Positions 38,869 through 52,362 of a DNA stretch of 64,000 nt are shown in pieces. Source of the stretch: Caryophanales bacterium. Its GTDB lineage: Bacteria; Bacillota; Bacilli; Bacillales; Amphibacillaceae. Position numbers and translations under genes: made by a program. Under the pieces are notes generated by a model, which was given only the letters and a program-made list of their open reading frames with translations, was not told where the DNA came from and searched no databases. How positions within the stretch are numbered: position 1 is the first letter of the stretch; every line of letters starts with the position of its first letter. Where the stretch lies: the NCBI GenBank assembly GCA_029257405.1, contig JARIBO010000004.1:1-64000 (forward strand). Direction: 5' to 3'.

Positions 38869-38930
38869 TTATCAACATATCCACAGGTATTACTACTATT
38901 ACTAAAGTACTAAATAATAATATATATACA
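38869..38930 (+). other. oriC unwinding element with DnaA boxes and DnaA-trios
   Basis: Two adjacent DnaA boxes with one mismatch each, TTATCAACA (38869-38877) and ATATCCACA (38877-38885), are followed after GG by tandem trinucleotides TAT-TAC-TAC-TAT-TAC-TAA and a long AT-only run. This box-box-spacer-trio order matches the basal unwinding system defined in Bacillus subtilis, where DnaA assembles on one strand of the trios. It lies between dnaA and dnaN. Confidence 0.82.
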
Positions 38931-38958
38931 TATCGTTTAAATATTAGGAGGACTAAAA

Positions 38959-40095
38959 ATGAAATTCGTTATCAAAAAACAACATCTATTAAAAAATATT
39001 CAATCCGTTGTAAATGCTATTTCTTCTAGAACAGTAATTCCAATTCTTACAGGAATGAAAATAGATGTCAGAAATAATCATGTTATTTTAACAGGTAGTA
39101 ATTCAGACATAACAATTCAAGCACATATTCCACAAAAAATAGGCGATGAAGAAGTTATTACTAATATGAGTGAAGGTACGATAATTCTTCCAGTGCCACA
39201 TTTTCCTGAAATCATAAAAAAATTACCTGAAGAACTAGTAGAAATATCAGTAGATAGTGATTTAAAAGCAACGATTAGATCAGGTCATGCAGTATTTTCA
39301 TTAAACGGTCAGAGTAGTGAAGAATATCCACAGCTCCCGCCATTTCAATCTGATGATACATTTAAAATATCAATTAATAATTTAAAAACATTAGTACGTC
39401 AAACAGTATTTGCAGTATCTACTATGGAGACAAGACCTCTATTAACAGGAGTTAATGTAAAATTAAATGATAAAAAATTAGAGTTTACTGCAACAGATAG
39501 CCATAGATTAGCTTTAAGTACTTTAAATATCACTGAATCAGAAATCGATGATTTAAATATTGTTATCCCAGGTAAAAGTCTTCAAGAATTATCGAAAGTG
39601 TTAGAAGATACAGATGAAGAAATAAATGTTAGTCTAATGAAAAATCAAATATTATTTTCTACAGAAAATTTATTTTTCTTATCACGTTTATTAAATGGTA
39701 ATTATCCAGAAACATCTAGGTTAATTCCAGATCACAGTGAAACAACACTTCATGTAAATCGAACAGAGTTAATTCAAACAATTGAAAGAGCTGCATTACT
39801 TGCTAACCGCGAACAAAATAATGTTGTTAGATTAGATACAAAAGAAGATAATACGATTGAAGTATCTAGTCAGTCTCCTGAAGTTGGTTATGTTACTGAA
39901 GAATTAAATGTAAAATCATTTGAAGGCGATGAATTAAAAATATCATTTAGTTCGAAATATATGTTAGATACACTTAAAACTATTGAAAATGATGAAGTAC
40001 AAATTAATTTTACTGGCGCAATGCGTCCATTTATTATTAAAATACCTAATAATGAATCAATATTACAACTCATTTTACCCGTCCGTACATTTTAA
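38959..40095 (+). CDS. dnaN: DNA polymerase III beta subunit (sliding clamp)
   Basis: Protein of 378 residues with the three-domain clamp layout and the C-terminal strand ILQLILPVRTF, which ends in the typical hydrophobic PxRxF. GGAGG precedes the ATG. It tethers DNA polymerase III and other partners to DNA. A strong terminator follows. Confidence 0.97.
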   Translation: MKFVIKKQHLLKNIQSVVNAISSRTVIPILTGMKIDVRNNHVILTGSNSDITIQAHIPQKIGDEEVITNMSEGTIILPVPHFPEIIKKLPEELVEISVDSDLKATIRSGHAVFSLNGQSSEEYPQLPPFQSDDTFKISINNLKTLVRQTVFAVSTMETRPLLTGVNVKLNDKKLEFTATDSHRLALSTLNITESEIDDLNIVIPGKSLQELSKVLEDTDEEINVSLMKNQILFSTENLFFLSRLLNGNYPETSRLIPDHSETTLHVNRTELIQTIERAALLANREQNNVVRLDTKEDNTIEVSSQSPEVGYVTEELNVKSFEGDELKISFSSKYMLDTLKTIENDEVQINFTGAMRPFIIKIPNNESILQLILPVRTF

Positions 40096-40143
40096 ATAAA
40101 AACAGCCTAAATCTTAAATTTGAGATTTAGGCTGTTTTTATTT
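40094..40143. terminator. Terminator after dnaN
   Basis: About 20-bp stem AAATAAAAACAGCCTAAATC and complement around an 8-base loop, with A and T runs on both flanks. Confidence 0.92.
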
Positions 40144-40309
40144 AAAAAATACAATAATTAGTCATAAAACAGTTTAAATAATCAAATATTCACTGTTTTA
40201 AGCGTAATTGATAGAAAATGGGGGGTAAAGGTTCCCAAAAGGTTAAAACTCTAGTAGAATAGTAAATAAGAAGAATTTCTAAAAATAAAAGAAACTGGGT
40301 GAATTTAAA

Positions 40310-40525
40310 ATGAAAGAAATTAAAATTACAACCCCGTTCATCACACTCGGACAATTGTTAAAACTAACAAACAAATTTGAATCTGGTGGAATGATTAAAG
40401 GTTACCTTGCTGAAGAGGGAGCTTTTGTTAATGGTGAATTAGATAAAAGACGTGGACGAAAAGTATATTTAAAAGATATTGTGAAATTAACTACTGGTGA
40501 AACTTACATCGTTAAAGGTAAGTAA
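40310..40525 (+). CDS. yaaA: S4-domain protein YaaA (RlbA)
   Basis: Protein of 71 residues with an S4-like RNA-binding fold: FITLGQLLKLTNKFESGGMIKGYLAEEGAFVNGE and RRGRKVYLKDIV. Conserved between dnaN and recF in Firmicutes and linked to ribosome assembly. The 165-base leader has a weak TAGAAT -10 at about 40255 and an AAAACAGT/ACTGTTTT inverted repeat (40165-40198). Confidence 0.92.
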   Translation: MKEIKITTPFITLGQLLKLTNKFESGGMIKGYLAEEGAFVNGELDKRRGRKVYLKDIVKLTTGETYIVKGK

Positions 40526-40552
40526 CAGATTGATTTTAAATGAGGAAAAAAC

Positions 40553-41668
40553 ATGTATATTAAAGAATTAAAGTTAAAAGATTATCGTAATTACAATGAG
40601 TTGGATATAACGTTTGATAATCAAGTAAATGTCATTATTGGTGAAAACGCTCAAGGAAAAACTAATTTATTAGAAGCTTTATATATTTTAGCTTTCACAA
40701 AATCTTACCGGACGACAAACGACCGAGAATTAATTAAATGGGATGCTGAATTTGCTAAAGTTTCAGGTGTAATACATAAAAATAAACGTTCACTTCCCCT
40801 TGAAATTATTTTTCATAAACAAGGTAAAAAAGCAAAAATAAACCACTTAGAGCAAGGTAAATTAAGTGAGTATATTGGTGCGTTAAATATTGTTATGTTT
40901 GCTCCAGAAGATTTAACCTTAGTTAAAGGATCACCACAAAATAGACGCCGTTATATAGATATGGAACTCGGGCAAATTCAACCAATATATGTTTACCATC
41001 TTGGTAAGTATCAAAAAGTGCTGAGACAAAGAAATCATTTACTAAAACAACTACAAATAAAAAAAACTCCAGATTTAACTCTGCTAGAAGTTGTTACTGA
41101 ACAACTAGTTGAACATGCGGCGCAAGTATTGCTTGGCCGATTTAACTATTTAAAATTATTAAGAAGTTGGGCAATTCCGATTCACTTTAAAATAAGTCGC
41201 GAATTAGAAAACTTAAGAATTGAATATGATGCTTCTTTAAATATAAAAGAAAATGCAACTTTAGAAGAAATAAAATCAAGTTTATTTAATCAATTTAAAA
41301 AAATTGAAAAAAACGAAATTTTTAGAGGTGCTACGTTAATCGGACCACACCGAGATGACCTGCTTTTTTATATTAATGATAAAGAAGTAAAAGTTTATGG
41401 TTCCCAAGGACAACAACGTACGACTGCGCTTGCCCTTAAACTAGCTGAGATAGATTTAATATATAATGAGATTGGCTCGTATCCTATTTTACTTTTAGAT
41501 GATGTTTTAAGTGAATTAGATGATTTTAGACAAACTCATTTATTAAGTGCTATTGAAGGAAAAGTACAAACATTTGTTTCGACAACAAATATCGATGGAA
41601 TTAATCATGAAACAATTAAAAAAGCGGCTCTTTTTGAAGTAGTTGACGGAGTGGTCACAAAAAAATAA
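40553..41668 (+). CDS. recF: DNA replication and repair protein RecF
   Basis: SMC-like ATPase of 371 residues with Walker [14 protein letters not shown], signature region [18 protein letters not shown] and Walker [12 protein letters not shown]. It helps load RecA at single-strand gaps. Follows yaaA by 27 bases. Confidence 0.96.
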   Translation: MYIKELKLKDYRNYNELDITFDNQVNVIIGENAQGKTNLLEALYILAFTKSYRTTNDRELIKWDAEFAKVSGVIHKNKRSLPLEIIFHKQGKKAKINHLEQGKLSEYIGALNIVMFAPEDLTLVKGSPQNRRRYIDMELGQIQPIYVYHLGKYQKVLRQRNHLLKQLQIKKTPDLTLLEVVTEQLVEHAAQVLLGRFNYLKLLRSWAIPIHFKISRELENLRIEYDASLNIKENATLEEIKSSLFNQFKKIEKNEIFRGATLIGPHRDDLLFYINDKEVKVYGSQGQQRTTALALKLAEIDLIYNEIGSYPILLLDDVLSELDDFRQTHLLSAIEGKVQTFVSTTNIDGINHETIKKAALFEVVDGVVTKK

Positions 41669-41681
41669 AGGTGGATAAAAA

Positions 41682-41945
41682 ATGTTTATTGACTTAGATG
41701 ATGAACATGTCATTCATTCAAAAAAAGTAATTTCCATATTAGATATTAATTTAAAAAAGTCCTCAATCAAAATAAAGAAATTACTTCAATATAAAAAAAC
41801 ACAAAATCAATTAATCGGTGAAGCTAAAACAAGTAAATCAATTATAATAACTGATGACTATATTTATTACAGTCCCCATTCACCACTAACATTGAAAAAA
41901 AGATTTAATAGAGATGAAATTATTAAAAAAATTGATAATTATTAA
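41682..41945 (+). CDS. remB: RemB-like extracellular matrix regulatory protein (YaaB)
   Basis: Protein of 87 residues starting MFIDLDDEHVIHSKKVISILD with a later TSKSIIITDDYIYYSPHSPLTL, matching the RemB/YaaB family located between recF and gyrB. In Bacillus it is linked to biofilm matrix control. AAAGGTGG precedes the ATG. Confidence 0.88.
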   Translation: MFIDLDDEHVIHSKKVISILDINLKKSSIKIKKLLQYKKTQNQLIGEAKTSKSIIITDDYIYYSPHSPLTLKKRFNRDEIIKKIDNY

Positions 41946-41977
41946 AAATTCGCATTTATAATTGAAGGTGGTATTAA

Positions 41978-43906
<1,929 letters not shown>

Positions 43907-43944
43907 TAATAAATTTATAGTGAGTACCTAGGGGGTAAGTAGTA

Positions 43945-46452
43945 GTGGAAGAAAAATCAAATGTAGAACAGATTAATCTAAACGATGAAATGCGTACATC
44001 TTTTTTAGATTACGCAATGAGTGTTATCGTTTCGCGAGCACTTCCGGATGTAAGAGATGGCTTAAAGCCAGTTCACCGTCGTATCTTATATTCAATGAAT
44101 GAAGCAGGCATGCATTCTGATAAAGCATATAAAAAATCAGCACGTATTGTTGGTGACGTAATGGGTAAGTATCACCCTCATGGTGACTCATCTATTTATG
44201 AAGCAATGGTTAGAATGGCACAAGATTTTAGTCATCGTTATTTACTAGTTGATGGACACGGAAACTTTGGGTCTGTTGATGGTGACTCAGCTGCAGCAAT
44301 GCGTTACACTGAAGCACGTATGTCAAAATTATCGATGGAATTATTACGTGATATTCATAAAGATACAATTGACTATCAAGATAACTATGATGGTAGTGAA
44401 AGAGAGCCTGTATTTTTACCAGCACGCTTCCCAAACCTTTTAGTTAATGGTTCATCAGGAATAGCGGTAGGAATGGCAACAAATATACCTCCGCACAATC
44501 TAGGAGAAGTAATTGATGGGGTTTTAGCATTAAGTAAAAATCCTGAAATTAGTATCAATGAATTAATGGAAGAACATATTTCTGGGCCAGATTTTCCTAC
44601 TGCGGGTATCATTATGGGGAAAAGTGGAATTAAAAAAGCATATGAAACAGGACGTGGCTCGATTACAATCAGAGCACGTATGGAAATAGAAGAAAACCCA
44701 AATGGAACGACGACTATCATTGTTAAAGAATTACCTTATCAAGTCAATAAAGCAAAATTAATTGAAAAAATTGCTGAACTTGTTCGTGATAAACGAATTG
44801 AAGGTATTACTGAATTAAATGATGAATCAGATCGTAACGGTATGAGAGTTGTTATGCGTTTACGTCGCGAAATGAACGTAGACGTTGTTTTAAATAATTT
44901 ATATAAACATACAGCATTACAAACAACATTTGGTATTAATACATTGGCACTTGTTAATGGACAGCCTCGTGTATTAACTTTAAAACAGTGTTTAGAGTAT
45001 TATTTAGAGCATCAAATTGAAATCATTCGTCGCCGTACACAATTTGATTTAAATCGAGCAGAAGCACGTGCTCATATTTTAGAAGGTCTTAGAATTGCTT
45101 TAGATCATTTAGATGAAGTGATTACTTTAATCCGCGAATCAAATACAGCAGATATTGCTCGTACAGGGTTAATGGAACGTTTTGAGTTATCAGAAAAACA
45201 AGCTCAAGCTATTTTAGATATGCGTTTACAACGTTTAACTGGATTAGAAAGAGGAAAAATTGAAGCTGAATATGAAGAATTACTTATTAAGATTGAAGAA
45301 TATAAAGCTATTTTAGCGGATGAAGAAAAAGTACTCGAAATTATTCGCGAGGAACTTCTTGATATTAAAGAACGTTTTAACGATGAGCGCCGTTCTGAAA
45401 TAACAGTAAGTAATTTAGATTTCTTTGAAGATGAAGATTTAATTCCCCAAGAAAATATTGTCGTAACGTTAACACACAAGGGTTATATAAAACGACTTCC
45501 TGAATCTACATACCGTACACAACACCGCGGTGGTAGAGGAATTCAAGGTATGGGAACAAATGAAGATGATTTTGTTGAGCATTTAGTATCTACCTCAACA
45601 CACGACACAGTGCTCTTCTTTACAAATAAAGGTAAAGTGTACCGAGCACGTGGTTATGAAGTACCAGAATATAGTCGAACAGCTAAAGGATTACCATTAA
45701 TTAATTTACTCGATATTGAACAAGACGAGTGGGTTAATGCTGTTATTAGTATTGATGAGTTTGATGAAGATTCATATTTATTCTTTACAACAAAATATGG
45801 TTTATCAAAACGAACGACGCTTCCACAGTTTGCTAATATTAGAAAAAGTGGATTAATTGCAGTTGGATTAAACGAAGGTGATGAATTAATTTCTGTTCGT
45901 TTAACCGATGGTAAAAAAGATATTGCGATTGCAACAAAAAATGGTTATATTATCCGTTTTGATGAAAATGATGTTAGATATATGGGACGTACAGCTGCAG
46001 GAGTAAGAGGTATTCGTCTCAGAGACGATGATGAAGTTGTTTCAATGGAAATTATTGAAGAAAACTCACAAATACTCCATGTAACAAGTAAAGGTGTCGG
46101 AAAACGCACGAATGAATCAGAGTATCGTCGTAGTCATCGCGGTGGTAAAGGTTATTTCTTAGGAAAATTAACTGAAAGCACTGGCCATGTTGTCGCTGTT
46201 AAACCGATTATAGGTAAAGAAGATATTATGCTCATAACAATCGCAGGCGTACTTATTCGTATCCCGGTTGAAAGTATCTCAGTTACAGGTAGAAACACGC
46301 AAGGCGTTCGTTTAATTCGACTTCAAGGTGATGAAGAAGTTGCAACTGTAGCTAAAGTAGCAGAAGAAATAGAAGAAAATGAAAATCAAGAAGAATCAGT
46401 TGAATCTGAAGTCAATTTAGAAAACGAAGTTGAAGAAGATGACGCAGAATAA
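43945..46452 (+). CDS. gyrA: DNA gyrase subunit A
   Basis: Protein of 835 residues with the quinolone-determining region [19 protein letters not shown], the catalytic Tyr in [10 protein letters not shown], and a C-terminal beta-pinwheel carrying the GyrA box ([10 protein letters not shown]). Ser and Glu at the usual quinolone positions (HGDSSIYE) look wild type. It ends in an unusually acidic tail of about 30 residues. GTG start after GGGGGT. Confidence 0.98.
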   Translation: MEEKSNVEQINLNDEMRTSFLDYAMSVIVSRALPDVRDGLKPVHRRILYSMNEAGMHSDKAYKKSARIVGDVMGKYHPHGDSSIYEAMVRMAQDFSHRYLLVDGHGNFGSVDGDSAAAMRYTEARMSKLSMELLRDIHKDTIDYQDNYDGSEREPVFLPARFPNLLVNGSSGIAVGMATNIPPHNLGEVIDGVLALSKNPEISINELMEEHISGPDFPTAGIIMGKSGIKKAYETGRGSITIRARMEIEENPNGTTTIIVKELPYQVNKAKLIEKIAELVRDKRIEGITELNDESDRNGMRVVMRLRREMNVDVVLNNLYKHTALQTTFGINTLALVNGQPRVLTLKQCLEYYLEHQIEIIRRRTQFDLNRAEARAHILEGLRIALDHLDEVITLIRESNTADIARTGLMERFELSEKQAQAILDMRLQRLTGLERGKIEAEYEELLIKIEEYKAILADEEKVLEIIREELLDIKERFNDERRSEITVSNLDFFEDEDLIPQENIVVTLTHKGYIKRLPESTYRTQHRGGRGIQGMGTNEDDFVEHLVSTSTHDTVLFFTNKGKVYRARGYEVPEYSRTAKGLPLINLLDIEQDEWVNAVISIDEFDEDSYLFFTTKYGLSKRTTLPQFANIRKSGLIAVGLNEGDELISVRLTDGKKDIAIATKNGYIIRFDENDVRYMGRTAAGVRGIRLRDDDEVVSMEIIEENSQILHVTSKGVGKRTNESEYRRSHRGGKGYFLGKLTESTGHVVAVKPIIGKEDIMLITIAGVLIRIPVESISVTGRNTQGVRLIRLQGDEEVATVAKVAEEIEENENQEESVESEVNLENEVEEDDAE

Positions 46453-46490
46453 TATTTTTGCAGAAACTTATGCTTATTAGAATAAGAATG

Positions 46491-46520
46491 GAACTAGCTA
46501 TTTATAGTTAGTTCTTTTTT
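46491..46520 (+). terminator. Terminator after gyrA
   Basis: GAACTAGCT / AGTTAGTTC stem (one G-T pair) with a 6-base loop and a T7 tail. Confidence 0.85.
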
Positions 46521-46546
46521 TAAAAATACATAAGAAGTACTCTTGC

Positions 46547-46575
46547 TTGAAAAAGTTATTCTGTTAACGTATTGT
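46547..46575 (+). promoter_or_regulatory. Putative guaB promoter
   Basis: TTGAAA (46547-46552), 17-base spacer, TATTGT (46570-46575). No purine riboswitch is visible in the 180-base gap. Confidence 0.4.
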
Positions 46576-46614
46576 ATAGAACAATAGAATATTATAAATG
46601 ATTTTTAAAAGTAA

Positions 46615-48108
<1,494 letters not shown>

Positions 48109-48113
48109 ATTAT

Positions 48114-48149
48114 AAATAAAGAGTTGTCAAAAGACAACTCTTTATTTTA
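48114..48149 (+). terminator. Terminator after guaB
   Basis: AAAGAGTTGTC / GACAACTCTTT stem with an AAAA loop and a TTTATTTT tail. Confidence 0.9.
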
Positions 48150-48181
48150 CTTAGATTACCTTGAGTGGGGGCGCCTCGGTT

Positions 48182-49435
48182 TTGAAAAAAGTATTTAAAA
48201 GTATTATTTTAATTAGTTTTATTGTTAGTTTATTTTCTGTAGTTAACTTTACAAAAGTTACAGCTAAAGAATTTAAAACAGATGCAGAATCAGTTATCTT
48301 AGTTGATTATGAAACAGGTAAAATAATGTATGAAAAAAATGCAGATGATATTTTACCTCCTGCAAGTATGAGTAAAATGCTCACAGAATATATTATTTTA
48401 GAAGCAATTGAAAATGGTGATTTGAGTTGGGATACAAAAACAAAAATAAGTGATTATGGTTATTGGATCTCAACCAATAATGATTTTTCAGGAGTTGCCC
48501 TTAATAAAGAAACAGAATACTCAGTTGAAGATTTATTTCACGGATTGGCAGTTTATTCAGACAATGCTGCAGTCATAACATTGATGGAATTAATTGTCGA
48601 TACAGAAACAGAATACCTTAAATTAATGACCAAAAAAGCAAAAGAGTTGGGATTATCATCATCTGTTTTTGTTAACGCAACAGGGATTAATAATGAAAGT
48701 TTAGAAGGAAGACATCCTAAAGGAACAGATCCTAAAGCAACCAATCAAATGACAGCAAAAGATTTAGCAATTTTAGGATATCGATTAATTATTGATTATC
48801 CTGAAATATTAGATATTGCAAGTCAGCCTAAAATAGAGTTTCACGGTATGACCTTACCAAATTGGAATTGGATGTTAAAGTACGACTCACCTTATTTAAG
48901 TCAGTTTTATTATGAAGGTGTAGACGGTATTAAGACAGGAAGTTCGAGTGAAGCGGGTTATTCATTCACAAGTACAGTTAAGCGAGATGGAAAAAGATAC
49001 TTAGCTGTTGTTATGAAAACACAAAATGAAGGCGATCATTTTAGAGAAACTAAGAAACTATATGAATATGCGTATGAAAATTTTGTAACGAAGCAAGTTG
49101 ATTTAAATCAATTTAAAGAATCTTTACCTATTGAAAACGGGGTAAAAGAAACACTAAAAATTAAATTTAAAGATAAAATCAAATTAGCCACTAAAAAAGG
49201 CGCTAAATCAGATTATGAATTAAACTATCAACTTGACCGAGAAAAATTAGTTGCACCGATTAAAGAAAATGAAAAAATAGGTACTGCAACAATTAAAAAG
49301 AATTCTGAAATCAATGAATATTTACTGCCTGAAATGAATGAAAACGAGCAGTTTGATGTTTATGCAGCAGAGTCAATTCAGAAAAAAAGTTGGTTTTTAA
49401 AATTTAAACAAGCATTTTTCAATATTTTCAGTTAA
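48182..49435 (+). CDS. dacA: D-alanyl-D-alanine carboxypeptidase (PBP5)
   Basis: Low-molecular-weight penicillin-binding protein of 417 residues: signal peptide ending near VTAKEF, active-site SMSK, SDN (in YSDNAAV) and KTG (in GIKTGSSSEAG) motifs, a PBP5_C domain and a C-terminal amphipathic anchor (WFLKFKQAFFNIF). It trims the terminal D-Ala of peptidoglycan pentapeptides. I choose TTG 48182, after GGGGGCG, which leaves a normal signal peptide; TTG 48161 is possible. Confidence 0.94.
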   Translation: MKKVFKSIILISFIVSLFSVVNFTKVTAKEFKTDAESVILVDYETGKIMYEKNADDILPPASMSKMLTEYIILEAIENGDLSWDTKTKISDYGYWISTNNDFSGVALNKETEYSVEDLFHGLAVYSDNAAVITLMELIVDTETEYLKLMTKKAKELGLSSSVFVNATGINNESLEGRHPKGTDPKATNQMTAKDLAILGYRLIIDYPEILDIASQPKIEFHGMTLPNWNWMLKYDSPYLSQFYYEGVDGIKTGSSSEAGYSFTSTVKRDGKRYLAVVMKTQNEGDHFRETKKLYEYAYENFVTKQVDLNQFKESLPIENGVKETLKIKFKDKIKLATKKGAKSDYELNYQLDREKLVAPIKENEKIGTATIKKNSEINEYLLPEMNENEQFDVYAAESIQKKSWFLKFKQAFFNIFS

Positions 49436-49480
49436 TATGAAGATGAAGCATTTATTTAAAAATAGGAGGACGAATAAATC

Positions 49481-50329
49481 ATGGTTAAGTTTAAAACAGG
49501 TGGCGTCATTATGGACGTTGTAAATGAAGAGCAAGCTAAAATAGCTGAAGCAGCTGGTGCAATTGCAGTTATGGCACTTGAACGTGTTCCTTCAGATATT
49601 CGTAAAGAAGGTGGCGTTGCTCGAATGGCTGACCCAACAATTACAGAAGAAGTTATGAATGCAGTATCCATTCCAGTTATGGCAAAAGGTCGTATTGGAC
49701 ACATTGTTGAAGCACGTGTACTTGAATCAATGGGAGTAGATTTCATTGATGAAAGTGAAGTATTAACACCTGCTGATGATATATTCCATATAAATAAAGC
49801 AGATTTTAAAGTACCATTTGTATGTGGTTGTCGTAATATTGGTGAAGCTGCTCGTCGTATTGGTGAAGGTGCAAAAATGCTCCGCACAAAAGGTGAACCA
49901 GGTACGGGTAACATTGTAGAAGCTGTACGTCATTTACGTCAAATTCAAGCAGAAATTAAACAATTACAATCAATGAGTGCAGATGAAGTAATGGTATTTG
50001 CCCGTGATAATCAAGCACCTTATGATATATTATTAAAGATTAAAGAAGAAGGACGTCTTCCAGTCGTAAATTACGCAGCTGGTGGGGTAGCAACACCTTC
50101 AGACGCTGCACTAATGATGGAACTAGGCGCAGATGGCGTTTTTGTAGGTTCAGGCATTTTCAAATCAGACAATCCTGAAAAATTTGCTCGTGCAATCGTT
50201 CAAGCAACAGAAAATTATCAAGATTATAAATTGATTACTGAATTATCAAAAGGTCTAGGTTCTGCAATGAAAGGTATCGAAATGGGTACACTTACTGGAT
50301 CTGATTTAATGGCAGATCGTAGTGAGTAA
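49481..50329 (+). CDS. pdxS: Pyridoxal 5'-phosphate synthase subunit PdxS, N-terminal helix missing
   Basis: TIM-barrel PLP synthase subunit of 282 residues, about 12 fewer than the usual 294. It makes PLP from ribose 5-phosphate, glyceraldehyde 3-phosphate and ammonia. The key Asp (12) and Lys (69 in [10 protein letters not shown]; 137 in [10 protein letters not shown]) match Bacillus Asp24, Lys81 and Lys149. What is missing is the N-terminal helix that orders on docking the glutaminase PdxT. An in-frame TAA (49475-49477) lies just upstream, so a longer start is impossible. pdxT is not downstream. Confidence 0.95.
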   Translation: MVKFKTGGVIMDVVNEEQAKIAEAAGAIAVMALERVPSDIRKEGGVARMADPTITEEVMNAVSIPVMAKGRIGHIVEARVLESMGVDFIDESEVLTPADDIFHINKADFKVPFVCGCRNIGEAARRIGEGAKMLRTKGEPGTGNIVEAVRHLRQIQAEIKQLQSMSADEVMVFARDNQAPYDILLKIKEEGRLPVVNYAAGGVATPSDAALMMELGADGVFVGSGIFKSDNPEKFARAIVQATENYQDYKLITELSKGLGSAMKGIEMGTLTGSDLMADRSE

Positions 50330-50352
50330 TAACTGAATTAAATATAAATGAT

Positions 50353-50380
50353 TTGCAAAAATAATAATAATAGTTAGACT
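50353..50380 (+). promoter_or_regulatory. Putative promoter of the serS T-box transcript
   Basis: TTGCAA (50353-50358), 16-base spacer, TAGACT (50375-50380), about 45 bases before T-box stem I. Confidence 0.4.
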
Positions 50381-50423
50381 TAATATATAAGTGATGAAGA
50401 GAAATAGTAATTATGTATTTTTA

Positions 50424-50611
50424 TTCAGAGAGTCGGTGGGTGGTGAAAACCGATTAAAAATAATAATGAATCCATCTCTGAGCTAGTCTTTGATAAATTG
50501 ACTCGTTATCCGTTTTTCGTTAAAACGACAAAGTTGGAAGTTTTATTGACTTCAATTTGGGTGGCAACACGGGATTAACTCTCGTCCCTTTATAGGGATG
50601 AGAGTTTTTTA
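50424..50611 (+). promoter_or_regulatory. T-box riboswitch, serine (serS leader)
   Basis: Stem I is bounded by CAGAGA and TCTCTG; the specifier position reads UCC (50471-50473, within GAATCCATCTC), a serine codon. The conserved T-box GGGTGGCAACACGGG is at 50558-50573, followed by a terminator stem AACTCTCGTCCC / GGGATGAGAGTT with a T6 tail. It should bind uncharged tRNA-Ser and turn on serS. Confidence 0.92.
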
Positions 50612-50636
50612 TTGTTTAAAAGGAGGCTATTTAATT

Positions 50637-51908
50637 ATGTTAGATCAAAAATTACTAAGAACAAATTTTGAAGAAATAACAGAACGTCTAAAGCATCGTG
50701 GTGAAGATTTATCTGATTTAGTAAGATTTGGAGATCTTGACGAGAGACGTCGTTCATTAATTAGTAAAGTGGAAGAATTAAAAGCACATCGTAATGAAGC
50801 GACAAAAAAAATATCAGAATTAAAAAAGAATGATGAGGATGCAACAGAAGCAATTACTGCTATGCGCGAATTAGGTAATGAAATAAAAGAGCTCGATCAC
50901 GAATTAACGGAAATCGATGAAAAATTAAAACATATTTTATTTTCAATACCAAATATTCCCCATGAAAGTGTTCCAATAGGTGAAACCGAAGATGATAATG
51001 TGGAAGTTCGTGCTTGGGGTGACAAAAAATCATTTGATTTTGAACCAAAACCACATTGGGATATCGGAACGGATTTACATATATTAGATTTTGAACGTGC
51101 AAGTAAAGTAACAGGGAGCCGATTTGTGTTTTATAAAGGAATGGGTGCGAGACTTGAACGTGCTTTAATTAACTTTATGATTGATCACCATGTTGATGAA
51201 TATGGTTACGAAGAAATGATTCCACCATTTATCGTTAATCGTGAAAGTATGATTGGAACAGGTCAGTTACCAAAGTTTGAAGAAGATGCGTTTAAAATTG
51301 CAGATATGGATTACTTTTTAATTCCAACATCAGAAGTACCGGCAACGAATTATCATCGTGATGAAATCCTCACTGAAGAGGAGTTACCGAAAAAGTACGT
51401 TGCTAATAGTGCTTGTTTCCGTTCAGAAGCTGGTTCAGCTGGAAGAGATACACGTGGTTTAATTCGTCAACATCAGTTTAATAAAGTTGAACTGATTCAA
51501 TTTGTTAAACCAGAAGATTCATATGATGTATTAGAACAACTAACAGGTCATGCAGAAAAAATACTTCAATTACTTGAATTACCATATCGTGTTATGAGTA
51601 TGTGTACAGCTGATTTAGGATTTACAGCAGCAAAAAAATACGATATTGAAGTTTGGATACCAACGCAAGAAACGTATCGCGAAATTTCATCATGTTCTAA
51701 TTTTGAAGCGTTTCAAGCTCGTCGTGCAAAAATACGTTATCGTAACTCAGACAAAAAAGTTGAATATGTGCATACAATTAACGGTTCAGGTTTAGCGGTT
51801 GGACGTACTTTAACAGCTATATTAGAAAATAACCAGCAAGCAGATGGTTCAGTGTTAATACCTGAAGTATTACGTCCTTATATGGGTGGAAAAAAGTATA
51901 TTAAGTAA
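50637..51908 (+). CDS. serS: Seryl-tRNA synthetase
   Basis: Class II synthetase of 423 residues: N-terminal tRNA-binding coiled coil (about 30-105), then the catalytic core with motif 2 [21 protein letters not shown] and motif 3 [18 protein letters not shown] is preceded by AAAGGAGG. Under T-box control and followed by a tRNA-Ser gene. Confidence 0.97.
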   Translation: MLDQKLLRTNFEEITERLKHRGEDLSDLVRFGDLDERRRSLISKVEELKAHRNEATKKISELKKNDEDATEAITAMRELGNEIKELDHELTEIDEKLKHILFSIPNIPHESVPIGETEDDNVEVRAWGDKKSFDFEPKPHWDIGTDLHILDFERASKVTGSRFVFYKGMGARLERALINFMIDHHVDEYGYEEMIPPFIVNRESMIGTGQLPKFEEDAFKIADMDYFLIPTSEVPATNYHRDEILTEEELPKKYVANSACFRSEAGSAGRDTRGLIRQHQFNKVELIQFVKPEDSYDVLEQLTGHAEKILQLLELPYRVMSMCTADLGFTAAKKYDIEVWIPTQETYREISSCSNFEAFQARRAKIRYRNSDKKVEYVHTINGSGLAVGRTLTAILENNQQADGSVLIPEVLRPYMGGKKYIK

Positions 51909-51981
51909 AAAGTTTTATTGTTTAATGAGTAAACAATTGACAAGTTTATAATATTATTGTATATTAGAACTTGTCTTCACG

Positions 51982-52070
51982 GAGGAATACCCAAGTCCGG
52001 CTGAAGGGATTGGTCTTGAAAACCAACAGGGGTGTCAAAGCCCGCGGGGGTTCGAATCCCTCTTCCTCCT
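51982..52070 (+). tRNA. tRNA-Ser (anticodon TGA)
   Basis: Cloverleaf with acceptor GGAGGAA / TTCCTCC, D-arm, anticodon loop CTTGAAA with TGA at 52018-52020, a long class II variable arm and T-loop GGTTCGAATCC. No CCA is encoded and the discriminator base would be T, whereas bacterial tRNA-Ser normally has G. Placed directly after serS. Confidence 0.95.
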
Positions 52071-52074
52071 TAAT

Positions 52075-52117
52075 AAAAAAGCGCTCATTACAATATGTAA
52101 TGAGCGCTTTTTTTTGT
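52075..52117 (+). terminator. Terminator after tRNA-Ser
   Basis: 17-bp stem AAAAAAGCGCTCATTAC and complement around a 5-base loop, with T8 tail. Confidence 0.93.
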
Positions 52118-52177
52118 AAAAGACTAACAAATATAAGTTATCTAGTGTATAATAAATTTAATTGAATAATAAAATCA

Positions 52178-52300
52178 TTACAAAAGAAAGTTAGTGTAAA
52201 TCTAACGCGGTCCCGCCACTGTGAAACTTATTTAAGTTAAGCCAGGATTTTTGGATGGTTATAATTAATCGATCTACGGAGGATAGAACGGCTACATAAT
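52178..52300 (+). promoter_or_regulatory. Cobalamin riboswitch
   Basis: Contains the core sequences GGTCCCGCCACTGTGAAA (52209-52226) and the B12-box AAGCCAGGAT (52239-52248), preceded by AGTTAGTGTAAATCTAAC. A TATAAT -10 lies at 52148-52153. Together with the terminator at 52315 it should switch off the downstream corrinoid genes when cobalamin is plentiful. Compact form, without long peripheral stems. Confidence 0.9.
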
Positions 52301-52314
52301 AATCTTGTATGCCT

Positions 52315-52348
52315 AAAACATCTCAAATCGAGATGTTTTTTATTTTTT
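52315..52348 (+). terminator. Riboswitch terminator before btuF
   Basis: AAAACATCTC / GAGATGTTTT stem with AAATC loop, followed by TTTATTTTTT, 15 bases before the btuF ATG. Acts as the expression platform of the cobalamin riboswitch. Confidence 0.88.
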
Positions 52349-52362
52349 AAGGAGGAAAAAAA

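Noticed and set aside
40143-40309. Possible small gene or riboswitch between dnaN and yaaA
   Set aside because: Only a weak promoter-like TAGAAT and a loose inverted repeat (AAAACAGT/ACTGTTTT) are visible; no conserved riboswitch core.
49456-49914. 152-codon minus-strand frame under pdxS
   Set aside because: Antisense to a well-conserved gene; codon use and composition are implausible.
51971-52165. 64-codon open frame after serS
   Set aside because: It covers tRNA-Ser and its terminator; no ribosome-binding site.
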